Below, one piece after another: positions 15,854-24,244 of a stretch of 38,504 bases of DNA; positions within the stretch are counted from its first letter, which is position 1; every line of letters begins with the position of its first letter. This DNA is from Phycisphaerales bacterium (GTDB lineage: Bacteria; Planctomycetota; Phycisphaerae; SM23-33; FEN-1343), in contig PMYD01000107.1 of NCBI GenBank assembly GCA_003171335.1, positions 1-38,504 of the forward strand, given 5' to 3'. The notes under the pieces were generated by a model. That model was not told the DNA's origin. It saw only the letters and a list, made by a program, of their open reading frames with translations, and did no database searches. The translations under genes were made by a program, and so were the position numbers.

Positions 15854-18025
15854 ATGGCCACCAAGTACGGCAGTATCACGGTCGATCACGGGGCAGTCAC
15901 GCTGCCGGCCGAGTCGGGCAAGGAGCGGGAAACCCGCCTGATTCTGGAGAAGTGGGGCGCCGATGCGGTCCGCGACAGCGACGGCACCGAGCTTTCCCCC
16001 GAGATCCGTGAGCTTAACTGCAAGGTCTTCTCCACGGTCTGCCTGGTGCGGGCCGACCAGGCCTTCGCCCGCAAGCACATGGACAAGGTGCACCAGCACG
16101 CCGTGATGAGCGACCCCGTCGCCGCCACCGGCCGCACGCTGACCATTCACCTCCTGGATGGCCATTTCCGCCAGCAGCACGTGATCAACTGGGCCGAGGA
16201 CCCGAAAAAATGGTGGCAGGTGTTCGATCGCTCCACGGGTGAGCTGCTGCCCAAGACGCGCTGGAGCGCCAACCGTAAACAAGGGACCGTAACAATCCGC
16301 GGCGCCCTCAAGGGCCACCTGTACACCGTCAACTTCTGGGCCTACCAGATCTGGGACCCCACCTCGATGTTCAACCACATCATCAACCGGTGGAAGGCGC
16401 CCCACAAGGTCGCCGTGGACCCGATCTACCCGGAAGTGCGAAAGCACCTCTTCGACACCCTGGAAACCTGGCTCGATGAAAACCCCCAGACCGACGTCGT
16501 GCGGCTGACGACGTTCTTCTACCATTTCCCCATTTACCACCGCGCCGACGGCTGGGACAAGCAGCGCGACCCGTACGGCTACCTCGATTGCGCCTCGCCG
16601 CGGGCTTTCCGCGAGTTTGAAAAGGCCACCGGCATCAAGCTCACGCTGGAGGACATCGTCGATGAGGGCCACTACCACTCCTCCATGCGGCCGCTGTCGC
16701 CGGCGTTCCGCGCGTGGATGGATTTCATCCACGATTTCGTAACGACGCTGGCCGGCGAGCTCATCGAGCGCGTGCACCGGCGCGGCAAGAGGACGCTGGC
16801 TTTCCTGGGCGACCACTGGATCGGCTGCGAGCCGTACCGGCCGACGTTTGCGCGCATCGGGCTGGATAGCGTCGTGGGTGCCGTCGAAACCGGCGTGCAG
16901 TGCCGGCACCTGACGGACATTCCGCACAAGCTGGTCAAGGAACTGCGGCTGGGGCCGTATTTCTTCGACATCTGCTTCCAGCAGGGCGGCGATGTGGCCA
17001 TGGCCGCTTCCCAGAACGTCTGGGTGCGCACCCGCCGCGCGCTGCTGCGCCAGCCGGCCGACCGCATCGGCTGGGGCGGCTACCTGCACGTGCCGCTGGC
17101 CCACCCCCGGTATGTGGAGCACATCCAGGATGTCTGCCGCGATTTCCGCACGCTCCTGATCAACAGCCAGCGGACGATCTCGCAGAAGTCGCGCCCCAAA
17201 GTCGCCGTGCTGACGTACTGGGGCAAGATGCGCTCCTGGAGCCTGGCACCGATCGGGTACGAGCGGTTCACCCCGGAAACCTGGCTGGAGATCCTCGCCG
17301 GGCTGCCGTTTGATGTGTCCTTCCTCAGTTTCGAGGAAGTTTTGAAGGGCGGCGTGCCGCGCAACATCTCCGTGCTCATCAACGGCGGCCGCTCGGCCAC
17401 CAACTGGTCCGGGGGTGCCTGCTGGGCGGATGGGCTTCTGGCGGCCCAGATCCGCCAGTGGGTGCGCGCGGGCGGCGGCTTTATCGGCATTGATGAGCCG
17501 GCGGCCGTTGCCGCACAGGGCCGGTTCTTCCAGCTTTCCGACGTCCTGGGCGTGGAAAAGGAAATTGGCTACACCACCGAGTGGAACCTGCCGCCGGTCG
17601 TGGTCGATCGCAACCACTTCATCGTGGATGAGGCCGGCGAGGCTTTTAGGCCCGAGGAGGTCGAGAGCTTCGTCAGCCCCATGCCCTCCAGCGGCAATCT
17701 CCAGGTCCTGGCTGCCCGCGGCGCGCACATCCTGGCCGCCACAAACCGCTACGCCAAAGGCCGCTCGGTCTACCTGGCCCGCGCCAGCTTCAGTTGGGAA
17801 GCCGTGCGGCTGCTGCACCTGGCCATCCTCTGGGCCAGCCGTAGCGAAGGCGAGACCCGCCGCTGCTACAGCACCAATCACCTGGTGGAATGCGCCTATT
17901 ACCCCAAGACCGGCCGCACGATCGCCGTCAACAACAGCCCCGAGCCGCAGACCACCCTCCTCTACGATGGCCGCGGCCGCCGCCGGCGGCTAAGGATTGC
18001 GCCGTATCAGAGCGTGTGGGTGTAG
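15854..18025 (+). CDS. GH112 phosphorylase (1,3-beta-galactosyl-N-acetylhexosamine phosphorylase family)
   Basis: The 723-residue cytoplasmic enzyme is highly similar along its length to bifidobacterial lacto-N-biose/galacto-N-biose phosphorylase as I remember that sequence. Shared blocks include WGADAVRDSDGTELS, NFWAYQIWDPTSMFNHIIN, QTDVVRLTTFFYHF, LGDHWIGCEPYRP, IGWGGYLHVPLA, TYWGKMRSW and INGGRSATNWSGG. Asp320 in LGDHW corresponds to the catalytic acid (Asp313 in the Bifidobacterium enzyme). Family members split Gal-beta-1,3-GlcNAc/GalNAc, or Gal-beta-1,4-rhamnose, with phosphate to give galactose 1-phosphate. The specificity cannot be told here. ATG 15854 follows AAGGAGCGAGAGTCC. No sugar transporter is adjacent, so disaccharide import must be encoded elsewhere. 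Confidence 0.92.
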   Translation: MATKYGSITVDHGAVTLPAESGKERETRLILEKWGADAVRDSDGTELSPEIRELNCKVFSTVCLVRADQAFARKHMDKVHQHAVMSDPVAATGRTLTIHLLDGHFRQQHVINWAEDPKKWWQVFDRSTGELLPKTRWSANRKQGTVTIRGALKGHLYTVNFWAYQIWDPTSMFNHIINRWKAPHKVAVDPIYPEVRKHLFDTLETWLDENPQTDVVRLTTFFYHFPIYHRADGWDKQRDPYGYLDCASPRAFREFEKATGIKLTLEDIVDEGHYHSSMRPLSPAFRAWMDFIHDFVTTLAGELIERVHRRGKRTLAFLGDHWIGCEPYRPTFARIGLDSVVGAVETGVQCRHLTDIPHKLVKELRLGPYFFDICFQQGGDVAMAASQNVWVRTRRALLRQPADRIGWGGYLHVPLAHPRYVEHIQDVCRDFRTLLINSQRTISQKSRPKVAVLTYWGKMRSWSLAPIGYERFTPETWLEILAGLPFDVSFLSFEEVLKGGVPRNISVLINGGRSATNWSGGACWADGLLAAQIRQWVRAGGGFIGIDEPAAVAAQGRFFQLSDVLGVEKEIGYTTEWNLPPVVVDRNHFIVDEAGEAFRPEEVESFVSPMPSSGNLQVLAARGAHILAATNRYAKGRSVYLARASFSWEAVRLLHLAILWASRSEGETRRCYSTNHLVECAYYPKTGRTIAVNNSPEPQTTLLYDGRGRRRRLRIAPYQSVWV

Positions 18026-18088
18026 GGTGCGGCCCTGCCGCAAACCACCGGCTTAGCGGATGAAAAGTGCGAGCAAGGTCTAGTTAGA

Positions 18089-19417
18089 ATGGCGAGAAAG
18101 AGAAAAACATCTAGATTGTCGCTGCGCAACGCAGACTCCCTCTCAACGGAATCCTGTACGCATCTTATTGAAGTACAGCGAGAGTCGCGAGTCGTGGATT
18201 TCAAGTCATCCTTTGATCCGGCGAGTAGCGGTGAATGGTGTGAATTGATTAAAGACATGGTGGCCATGGCCAATACTGGGGGCGGGTACATCATTATCGG
18301 CGCAATGAACGATGGTTCCTCCAGTGGAGCTGACTTAACAGGTCTAGCTGCAGTAGATCAGGCAGTTGTGGTAGACAAAGTCGCCAAGTACACAGATATC
18401 CAGCCTTCCGACATTAGTTTCAAGCACTTCAAGTGGGCCGGTGGGGAAAGGCTTATATTTTATATCTCGCCCTCGGACATTCCGATAGTCTTCTCAAAAC
18501 CAGGGACCTATGCTGTTGGCGAAAAGCAAAAGAACGCGTTTAGCGCAGGAATGATTTACTTTCGACATGGGTCGAAGAGTGAACCGGCAAGACAAGGTGA
18601 TATTGATCGAGCATTTCAGGCGATGTTCTTGAAGAGAAGAAATGAACTGCTGGAAGGAATTTCGCAGGTGGTAAGAGCGGGGCCAGGCGAAAAAGTCGTT
18701 GTCTTGCCGAAGGCTGCGGTCGTAACTGACGATGCAAATGCTTTTCCAGTTAGGGTTACAGACAACCCGCTAGCTCCCGAGGTAAGGGGCCTAGTTTCAT
18801 CTGGTAAGTATAGCTCCTGTCAGGAGGAATTGGCTGGTGTTGTCAGAGACATGGAGACTGATCCCGAAGCATTCGCAGCAGCTGCTCAGTTGTGGCGATT
18901 TTACATGAACAGACGCAGCCTAACTGAGGACCCGAAGTCAATAGGTTTTATTCTTACAAGTTCGTTGAATAGACGTTGCCCACCGTACTACTGGGCATAT
19001 CGTCTAAGGCCGGCGCATGCGCTAAAAGTAATTGAAGAGGAGTCTTCTCGTGACACATATCCTTCGGTCGCTTTAACAGTTCGATTGGCCTTTGCGATCG
19101 GTGGAAATGGCGGTCGGCACGTAGTTGAGAAGGTTGCGGGTAAGTCGCGTTACCCGAGCGCACGAAAGCTGGCTAAACGTCTGCTCCCATTGATAGGAGT
19201 GCCGGGAAGGGTATGGCAGGAGTGCGGCTCATCATCGATACGAGTATTGTCATCGACGGGCAGCGAAATTCATCGTCTTTCCGAGGCCACGCCAAAAGAG
19301 ACAGAATTATTGATCGATAGATCGCCTTTCAACCATTCCAATTATGGAGCGATAAAGAAACTTGATGCAATTGTTTACGGTTCAATGCTCGAAAAGGAAG
19401 GGAGAGGAGCAACGTAA
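18089..19417 (+). CDS. AlbA_2 / Schlafen-like putative nucleic-acid-binding protein
   Basis: The 442-residue protein has an AlbA_2 (Schlafen-like) domain at about residues 28-175: ESRVVDFKSSFDP, LIKDMVAMANTGGGYIIIGA, then a small DxG-type loop and later FRHGSKSEPA. In this family the domain binds nucleic acid or nucleotides and occurs in transcription regulators and phage-defence proteins. Residues 200-442 are not recognised. The gene is markedly lower in GC than its neighbours (28 of 60 bases in a sampled stretch near 18361) and uses rarer codons such as TTA and AGA, suggesting recent acquisition. No Shine-Dalgarno is obvious before ATG 18089. A defence role is possible but inferred only from family and composition. 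Confidence 0.75.
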   Translation: MARKRKTSRLSLRNADSLSTESCTHLIEVQRESRVVDFKSSFDPASSGEWCELIKDMVAMANTGGGYIIIGAMNDGSSSGADLTGLAAVDQAVVVDKVAKYTDIQPSDISFKHFKWAGGERLIFYISPSDIPIVFSKPGTYAVGEKQKNAFSAGMIYFRHGSKSEPARQGDIDRAFQAMFLKRRNELLEGISQVVRAGPGEKVVVLPKAAVVTDDANAFPVRVTDNPLAPEVRGLVSSGKYSSCQEELAGVVRDMETDPEAFAAAAQLWRFYMNRRSLTEDPKSIGFILTSSLNRRCPPYYWAYRLRPAHALKVIEEESSRDTYPSVALTVRLAFAIGGNGGRHVVEKVAGKSRYPSARKLAKRLLPLIGVPGRVWQECGSSSIRVLSSTGSEIHRLSEATPKETELLIDRSPFNHSNYGAIKKLDAIVYGSMLEKEGRGAT

Positions 19418-19504
19418 AGCAGGGACGGTGGGCGGCAACACCGGTACCGGTGTAAGAAGTGCAACCAGTTGCGCGCAACTTGATGAACAGAGCGCGCTCG
19501 CCGC

Positions 19505-19525
19505 GTGTGCAGCGAAGCTGCACAC
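19505..19525. repeat. Short perfect hairpin between convergent genes
   Basis: GTGTGCAGC-gaa-GCTGCACAC is a 9-bp perfect stem with a three-base loop. It lies one base beyond the stop of the minus-strand AsnC-like gene and about 90 bp after the plus-strand AlbA_2 gene. No T-tract follows on either strand, so it is either a REP-like unit or a U-tract-free transcript end stabiliser. Confidence 0.5.
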
Positions 19526-19526
19526 C

Positions 19527-19808
19527 CTACACTTTGGCGCCCAGCGAGAACATCCGCTCCAGGTCGAAGCGGCTGAACTGGCGGAAGGCGATGAGCGTCT
19601 CGGTGCGGGTCAGGCCGGCGATGGCGATGAGGTCTTCGGTCACCAGCTTGGCCAGTTGGTCGTTTTCGGCCACGCGGGCCACGGCCACCAGGTCGTAGGG
19701 GCCGGCGACGCTGTACACCTCGGCGATGCCGTCGATTTTCAGAATCTCCTGGGCCGCGGCGGCGATGCGGGTACGCTCGGCGGTGATCAGGATGAAGGCG
19801 GTTACCAT
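19527..19808 (-). CDS. Stand-alone Lrp/AsnC ligand-binding (RAM) domain protein
   Basis: The 93-residue protein begins MVTAFILITAERTRIAAAAQ and contains IDGIAEVYSVAGPYDLVAVA and IAGLTRTETLIAF, the typical beta-alpha-beta-beta-alpha-beta pattern of the AsnC effector domain. The usual N-terminal helix-turn-helix is absent, so it belongs to the stand-alone class that binds amino acids and forms octamers, possibly modulating full-length Lrp proteins. ATG 19808 follows GGAG with an 8-base gap. An upstream in-frame extension to 19961 runs through the repeat block and is not credible. The neighbour ilvD, on the same strand 309 bp upstream, hints at a branched-chain amino-acid connection. Confidence 0.9.
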   Translation of the reverse strand: MVTAFILITAERTRIAAAAQEILKIDGIAEVYSVAGPYDLVAVARVAENDQLAKLVTEDLIAIAGLTRTETLIAFRQFSRFDLERMFSLGAKV

Positions 19809-19873
19809 GTGTGGTCTCCAAATGAGACTGAAATCCGTTCCCAGGATTCCAGGCCCGAAGGGCCGAAAGAATG

Positions 19874-20031
19874 TAGCCGGGGGCGTAAGCCCCCGGATCG
19901 CAAAGTAACACGGGCAAAGCCCTGAAGGGGCGACAGAAGAACCCACAGAGGACTGACCCAAAGCGCGTCTTTCGCCCCTTCGGGGCTTTTCTCACTCTCG
20001 GCTCTTTTCCGGGGGCTTACGGCCCCGGCTA
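19874..20031. repeat. Imperfect inverted pair of about 60-bp GC-rich repeats, family R4
   Basis: Left unit 19874-19933 begins TAGCCGGGGGCGTAAGCCCC and ends with GCCCTGAAGGGGCGA. Right unit 19972-20031 is its inverted copy, beginning TCGCCCCTTCGGGGCTTTTC and ending CCCCGGCTA. Each unit holds two small hairpins separated by a diverged A-rich spacer. A further ACGCCCCTTCGGGGCTG lies at about 20039-20055. The block fills the interval between ilvD and the AsnC-like gene, with no coding capacity. One of its hairpins followed by TTTTC could end the ilvD transcript. Confidence 0.8.
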
Positions 20032-20117
20032 AGTCCTTACGCCCCTTCGGGGCTGCTTCCTTACTGCCTCCTCTTCCCAGGCTTAGGCCACCGCCTACCG
20101 TCCATCTGCCCGCGATT

Positions 20118-22061
20118 CTATCTGGTTTCTCTCCTCGGCCGGCGGCCGACGTTTTCCTTCTTGGCCGCGCCTGCGCACGGCGCGGGGATTTTCAGCACTC
20201 CGCCGGTGTCGGCGGAGGTAGCCAGGGCGGTGTAGCGGGCCAGCCAGCCGGTGGTGAAGCGCGGCGGCGGGGCGGTCCAGCCTTTGCGGCGGCGGGCGAA
20301 CTCGGCGTCGGAGACGTCGGCGCGCAGGATCTGCTTGAAGACGTCGATCTCGATCATGTCGCCATTTTCCAACAGGCCAATCTCCCCGCCGGCGGCCGCC
20401 TCGGGCGAGATGTGGCCGATACAGGCCCCGGCGGTGCCGCCGGAGAACCGGCCATCGGTGATGAGGGCGCATCTGTCGCCCAGGCCCGCCCCCTTGATGT
20501 AGCTGGTGGGCGCGAGCATCTCCTGCATGCCGGGGCCGCCGCGCGGGCCTTCGTTGCGGATGACCACCACATCGCCCGCGTTCACCTTGGAGGCCAGGAT
20601 GCCGGCGCAGGCATCCTCCTGGCTCTCGAAGATCACCGCCGGCCCGCGGTGCGTGTACATCTTGGGATCGACGCCCGCCAGCTTGAGCACGCTGCCGCTC
20701 TTGGCGATGTTGCCGCGCAGCACCACCAGCCCGCCGCGCTGCGTGAAGGCTTTGGCGCACGGGCGGATCACGTCGAAGGCGTCAAAGCCGTTGATCGCGG
20801 CGGCGGTGCCATCGCCCGCGGCCAGATCGACGGTGACGGGTGCATCCTCATCCAGCTCCGCCGCCACCTGGGCGATGGTCTTGCCCGTGCGCTGCCAGCC
20901 GCCGGCCACCAGCTCGCGCGCTGGCTTGGTCGTGCGGCCGCTGCGCAGGCTGTAGGCGCGGATGTTCTGTCCGAGGGTCTTGCCGGTGACCGTGAGGGCC
21001 GATTCATCCAGCAGGCCGGGCAGGTCCTTGACGAGCTGGCCCATGATGGTGTGAATGCCGCCGGAGCGGTGCACATCCTCCATGTGGTAGATGCGGCCTT
21101 CGGGCGTGGAGGAGGGGGCGACGCGGCAGATATTGGGGACGCGCTTGCTGATGGCGTCGATATCGGCCAGCGTGAACTTCACGCCCGCCTCCTGCACCAT
21201 GGCCAAGAGGTGCAGCACCGTGTTGGTCGAGCCGCCCATGGCCATATCCAGCGCCATGGCGTTGGCGAAGGCGGCGGGTGTGCAGATATTCCGGGGCAAG
21301 AGCGCGTAGCTCGCCGACTCGCCGGCGGCGGCCCATTCCTTGGCCATCTTCACCGCCCGCTCGGCGGCCTGGTGGTACAGCCGGCGGCGGATGGCGGCCG
21401 TGGCCAGCACGGTGCCGTTACCCGGCAGGGCCATGCCCAAGGCCTCGCCCAGGCAGTTCATGCTGTTGGCGGTGAACATGCCGCTGCACGAGCCGCAGCC
21501 GGGGCAGGCGCGGTCCTCGTAGCTCTTGAGGCCCGCGGCGGACAGCTTGCCCGTGGTGTGCTGGGCGACGGCGTAGAAGACGTCGATCAGGTCGGCCGCC
21601 TTGCCCGAAGGCAGCTTGCCCGCCTCCATAGGCCCGCCGCTGACGAACACGGTGGGAATGTTGCAGCGCAGGGCCGCCATGGTCATGCCCGGGATGATCT
21701 TGTCGCAGTTGGGAATGCACACCATGGCGTCAAAGCCGTGGGCGTTGACCATGGTCTCGACGCAGTCGGCGATCAGGTCGCGGCTGGGCAGGCTGTATTT
21801 CATGCCGGCGTGGCCCATGGCGATGCCGTCGCAGATGCCGATCGTGTTGAAGACGAACGGCACGCCGCCGGCCGCACGAACCGCGCGCTTCACCAGCTCG
21901 CCCACCTTGTCCAGGTGGGCGTGGCCGGGAATGATGTCGGTGTAGCTGTTGCAGATGCCGATGAACGGCTTGCGCATGTCGGCATCGCCTACGCCCAGCG
22001 CCTTGAGCAAACTGCGGTGGGGGGCCCGCTCGACGCCCGATTTCACCCGGTCACTTCTCAT
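20118..22061 (-). CDS. ilvD: Dihydroxy-acid dehydratase
   Basis: This enzyme dehydrates 2,3-dihydroxy-isovalerate and 2,3-dihydroxy-3-methylvalerate in valine, isoleucine and pantothenate synthesis. The 647-residue product has the three iron-sulfur cysteines in context: GICNSYTD (Cys37), CIPNCDKIIPGM (Cys119) and CPGCGSCSGMFTANSMNCLG (Cys192). The C-terminal block GGTAGACIGHISPEAAAGG is also present. ATG 22061 is preceded by AAGGAG with a 5-base gap, so an upstream frame extension to 22136 is rejected. The last 20 or so residues (AAKKENVGRRPRRETR) are a basic tail not normal for the family. It is a single gene here; other ilv/leu genes are not in view. Confidence 0.96.
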   Translation of the reverse strand: MRSDRVKSGVERAPHRSLLKALGVGDADMRKPFIGICNSYTDIIPGHAHLDKVGELVKRAVRAAGGVPFVFNTIGICDGIAMGHAGMKYSLPSRDLIADCVETMVNAHGFDAMVCIPNCDKIIPGMTMAALRCNIPTVFVSGGPMEAGKLPSGKAADLIDVFYAVAQHTTGKLSAAGLKSYEDRACPGCGSCSGMFTANSMNCLGEALGMALPGNGTVLATAAIRRRLYHQAAERAVKMAKEWAAAGESASYALLPRNICTPAAFANAMALDMAMGGSTNTVLHLLAMVQEAGVKFTLADIDAISKRVPNICRVAPSSTPEGRIYHMEDVHRSGGIHTIMGQLVKDLPGLLDESALTVTGKTLGQNIRAYSLRSGRTTKPARELVAGGWQRTGKTIAQVAAELDEDAPVTVDLAAGDGTAAAINGFDAFDVIRPCAKAFTQRGGLVVLRGNIAKSGSVLKLAGVDPKMYTHRGPAVIFESQEDACAGILASKVNAGDVVVIRNEGPRGGPGMQEMLAPTSYIKGAGLGDRCALITDGRFSGGTAGACIGHISPEAAAGGEIGLLENGDMIEIDVFKQILRADVSDAEFARRRKGWTAPPPRFTTGWLARYTALATSADTGGVLKIPAPCAGAAKKENVGRRPRRETR

Positions 22062-22121
22062 GGGAACTCCTTCCGAAGTCAGAATCATGGATTTTACAGG
22101 AGCCGCCGCGGGGAGTGGGGG

Positions 22122-22154
22122 AATTTCAAATTGCAAATTTCAAATTTCAAATTA
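22122..22154. repeat. AT-rich short direct repeats upstream of ilvD
   Basis: AATTTCAAATTGCAAATTTC continuing as AAATTTCAAATT is a run of near-identical 9-mers in an otherwise GC-rich interval, 60 bp upstream of the ilvD start. It could act as an UP element or DNA-bending tract for the ilvD promoter. No -35/-10 pair is convincing. Confidence 0.5.
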
Positions 22155-22321
22155 GAGATGCCGGGTGCCGTGGTTGCGTTTGTGTGCAACCACGCGAGTC
22201 GAGAAGGACCTGCCGGCAAACGACACAGCCGCGTTTGGGTCGGCGGGATTGAGCCGCGCGCCAAAATTCCTACAATGGGTCAAGTGCCCGCGAGGATCTT
22301 CCACCACGCACGGAGCCTCCC

Positions 22322-24127
22322 ATGAACCGACGGTTGGCGATGGCCCTGACCTTGGCGGCGGCGATGCTGTACCTGGCCTGCGCGCGGGCGCAGGAGCCGC
22401 CGGCTTCCCAGGCGGTCAAGTCGGCCCCGGCGGCATCCGCGCCGGCGGCAACAACCACAGCCGCATCGGCGCCGCACAGCCGGCCGCGCGGGCCGGCCAG
22501 CACGCGCCCGGCCAGTTCGCGGCCGGCCGCGCGCCGAAGCTCCGCCTCGCGCCCGGGGGCCACCTCGCCAGCCAGTTCGCGGCCGGGTAGTTCGCGCTCG
22601 GCCAGCGAGGTGAACTACATGGCCATCTTCATGGATGATGTGAAGGTCGGCTACGCGCGCGAGGAGCGGCTCCGGAAGAAGACCGCCGTTGCCTACGACT
22701 ACGAACAGCGCCTCACGATCGGCCCCGGCGCGTTGAAAATGACCTTGGATTCACGGCTTCAAACCCTCGAGACGCCCGCGGGCGAGCCCTTGAGCTTCCG
22801 CAGCACAACCACCACGGGGATGGGCAGCCCCCAGGTCACCAGCGGCAAGATTGAGCACGGCATCATGCACGTCACCACCGACACCGGCGCTGGGGCCAGG
22901 ACGAGCGATGTTCCGTACCCCGCCGGCGCGCTGCTGAACGAAGGCGCCCGGCTGCTGCTGCTGAAAACCGGCCTCAAGAGCGGCACGCAGTTCAGCTACA
23001 AGGCGTTCGACGAGACCAGCCTGGGCGCCACGGAGATGAAGGTGACGGTGGGCGAGGCCCAGAGCGTGGCCCTGCTGGGGCGGACGGCGATGCTGACGCC
23101 GCTCCAGACCGTGGCCGACATGAACGGCACGCGCATGAACATGGTGATGTACGCCGATGCCAACGGAGAACTGCTCAAGGCCGTGACCACCCTGGTGGGC
23201 ATCCGGCTGACGTACGTTGCCTGCGATGAGACCTACGCCCGCGGCCCCAACGGCCAGTTCGACCCGCTCAAGGCCGTGTCGCCCACCTCGCCCGTGGCCA
23301 TCGAGAACCCGCGGCAGGTCACAGCGGCCACGTTCACGCTGGCGCCGCTGGATGCCAACGGGCCCCTGGTGGTGCCCAGCCTGGAGGGCCAGAAAGTCCG
23401 CCGCGCCGCCGACGGCACGCTGATTGTCGAGGTGCGGCTGGTCGAGCCGAGGCCGGCGGCCCTGAAGCCATATGAGGGACTTGATAAAGAGGTGCGGATG
23501 TCGCTCCAGCCCAGCGCCTACGTCGAGAGCGACAACCCGGAAATCGTGGCCGCCGCCCGGCGGATCGTGGGGGACAAGACGGACGCCGTGCAGGTGGCCC
23601 GCGCCATCGAGCGCTGGACGAGCCGGCGCATCAGCGGCAAGACGCTGGCCATGGGTTACAGCTCGGCCGTCACCACGCTCCATACCCGCAAGGGCGACTG
23701 CAAGGAGCACGCCGTGCTCACGGCCGCCTTGTGCCGGGCGGCGGGCATTCCCTGCCGGGTGATTACGGGCATCGCGTATACCCCCAAGTTCGGCGACCTG
23801 GAGCAGCGATTCATCGGCCACGCCTGGAACCAGGCATATGTCGGCGGGCACTGGATTATGCTGGATGCGGCCCTGGGGCCCGATGCCGCGCGCATCGCGC
23901 TGCTGGCCGGGGCGGAAGACCCCGCCAGTTTCATCGCCCTGCTGCAAAGTCTGGGCAATATTCGCATCACCGCCGTGGAGGTGGGCGCGACCGCAGATAC
24001 CGATCCCGCGGCAGAGGCGGGCGCAGCGGCGGATACGCATCCCGCCGTGAAGGCGGGCCCAGCGGCGGATACCCGGCCGGTCGCGGAGGCAGGCGCAGCC
24101 GGCCCGGCCCGTCCAGTGGAACAATAG
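22322..24127 (+). CDS. Exported transglutaminase-like (Transglut_core) protein
   Basis: The 601-residue protein starts with a signal peptide (residues 1-23, ending CARA-Q). A Pro/Ala/Ser/Arg low-complexity linker follows (about 25-95). A beta-rich region comes next (about 97-390), then a transglutaminase-like core: RKGDCKEHAVLTAALCRAAG with Cys460, IGHAWNQAYV with His500 and HWIMLDAALG with Asp515, a complete Cys-His-Asp triad. Such exported proteins are usually peptidases or peptide-modifying enzymes rather than true cross-linkers. The C-terminal 60 residues are imperfect repeats of (A)ADTxPAxxAG. ATG 22322 follows GGAGCCTCCC. A terminator follows, so it is probably monocistronic. Confidence 0.85.
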   Translation: MNRRLAMALTLAAAMLYLACARAQEPPASQAVKSAPAASAPAATTTAASAPHSRPRGPASTRPASSRPAARRSSASRPGATSPASSRPGSSRSASEVNYMAIFMDDVKVGYAREERLRKKTAVAYDYEQRLTIGPGALKMTLDSRLQTLETPAGEPLSFRSTTTTGMGSPQVTSGKIEHGIMHVTTDTGAGARTSDVPYPAGALLNEGARLLLLKTGLKSGTQFSYKAFDETSLGATEMKVTVGEAQSVALLGRTAMLTPLQTVADMNGTRMNMVMYADANGELLKAVTTLVGIRLTYVACDETYARGPNGQFDPLKAVSPTSPVAIENPRQVTAATFTLAPLDANGPLVVPSLEGQKVRRAADGTLIVEVRLVEPRPAALKPYEGLDKEVRMSLQPSAYVESDNPEIVAAARRIVGDKTDAVQVARAIERWTSRRISGKTLAMGYSSAVTTLHTRKGDCKEHAVLTAALCRAAGIPCRVITGIAYTPKFGDLEQRFIGHAWNQAYVGGHWIMLDAALGPDAARIALLAGAEDPASFIALLQSLGNIRITAVEVGATADTDPAAEAGAAADTHPAVKAGPAADTRPVAEAGAAGPARPVEQ

Positions 24128-24165
24128 GGTGAAAGGTGATTTGAATCGCCCTTCGCCTTAGATGC

Positions 24166-24201
24166 AAAAAGCCCCGGGCTGCCCCGCCCGGGGTTCTTTT
24201 T
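24166..24201 (+). terminator. Rho-independent terminator after the transglutaminase gene
   Basis: An A-tract (24166-24170), the stem CCCCGGGC / GCCCGGGG (24172-24179 and 24186-24193) with a 6-base loop, and TTCTTTTT. It separates the transglutaminase gene from dinB. Confidence 0.85.
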
Positions 24202-24232
24202 CCCGGCGATTCTGTCTGCCGCCCGCTGGCAG

Positions 24233-24238
24233 TATGAT
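24233..24238 (+). promoter_or_regulatory. Extended -10 element for a leaderless dinB transcript
   Basis: TATGAT ends six bases before the dinB ATG at 24245, the same geometry as the antitoxin promoter at 12789. The -35 position (24210-24215, TTCTGT) is weak. No Shine-Dalgarno precedes the gene. No LexA-like palindrome was recognised. Confidence 0.45.
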
Positions 24239-24244
24239 GACGGC

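Noticed and set aside
14858-17881. Very long open frame (about 1000 codons) on the minus strand
   Set aside because: It runs antisense through the KimA-like and GH112 genes and the R1 repeat. Its translation is low-complexity His/Arg/Ala/Gly-rich text produced by GC-biased third positions, and both sense genes are clear family members.
20412-22325. Open frame of about 640 codons on the plus strand
   Set aside because: Antisense shadow of ilvD, whose iron-sulfur cysteine motifs are unmistakable on the other strand.
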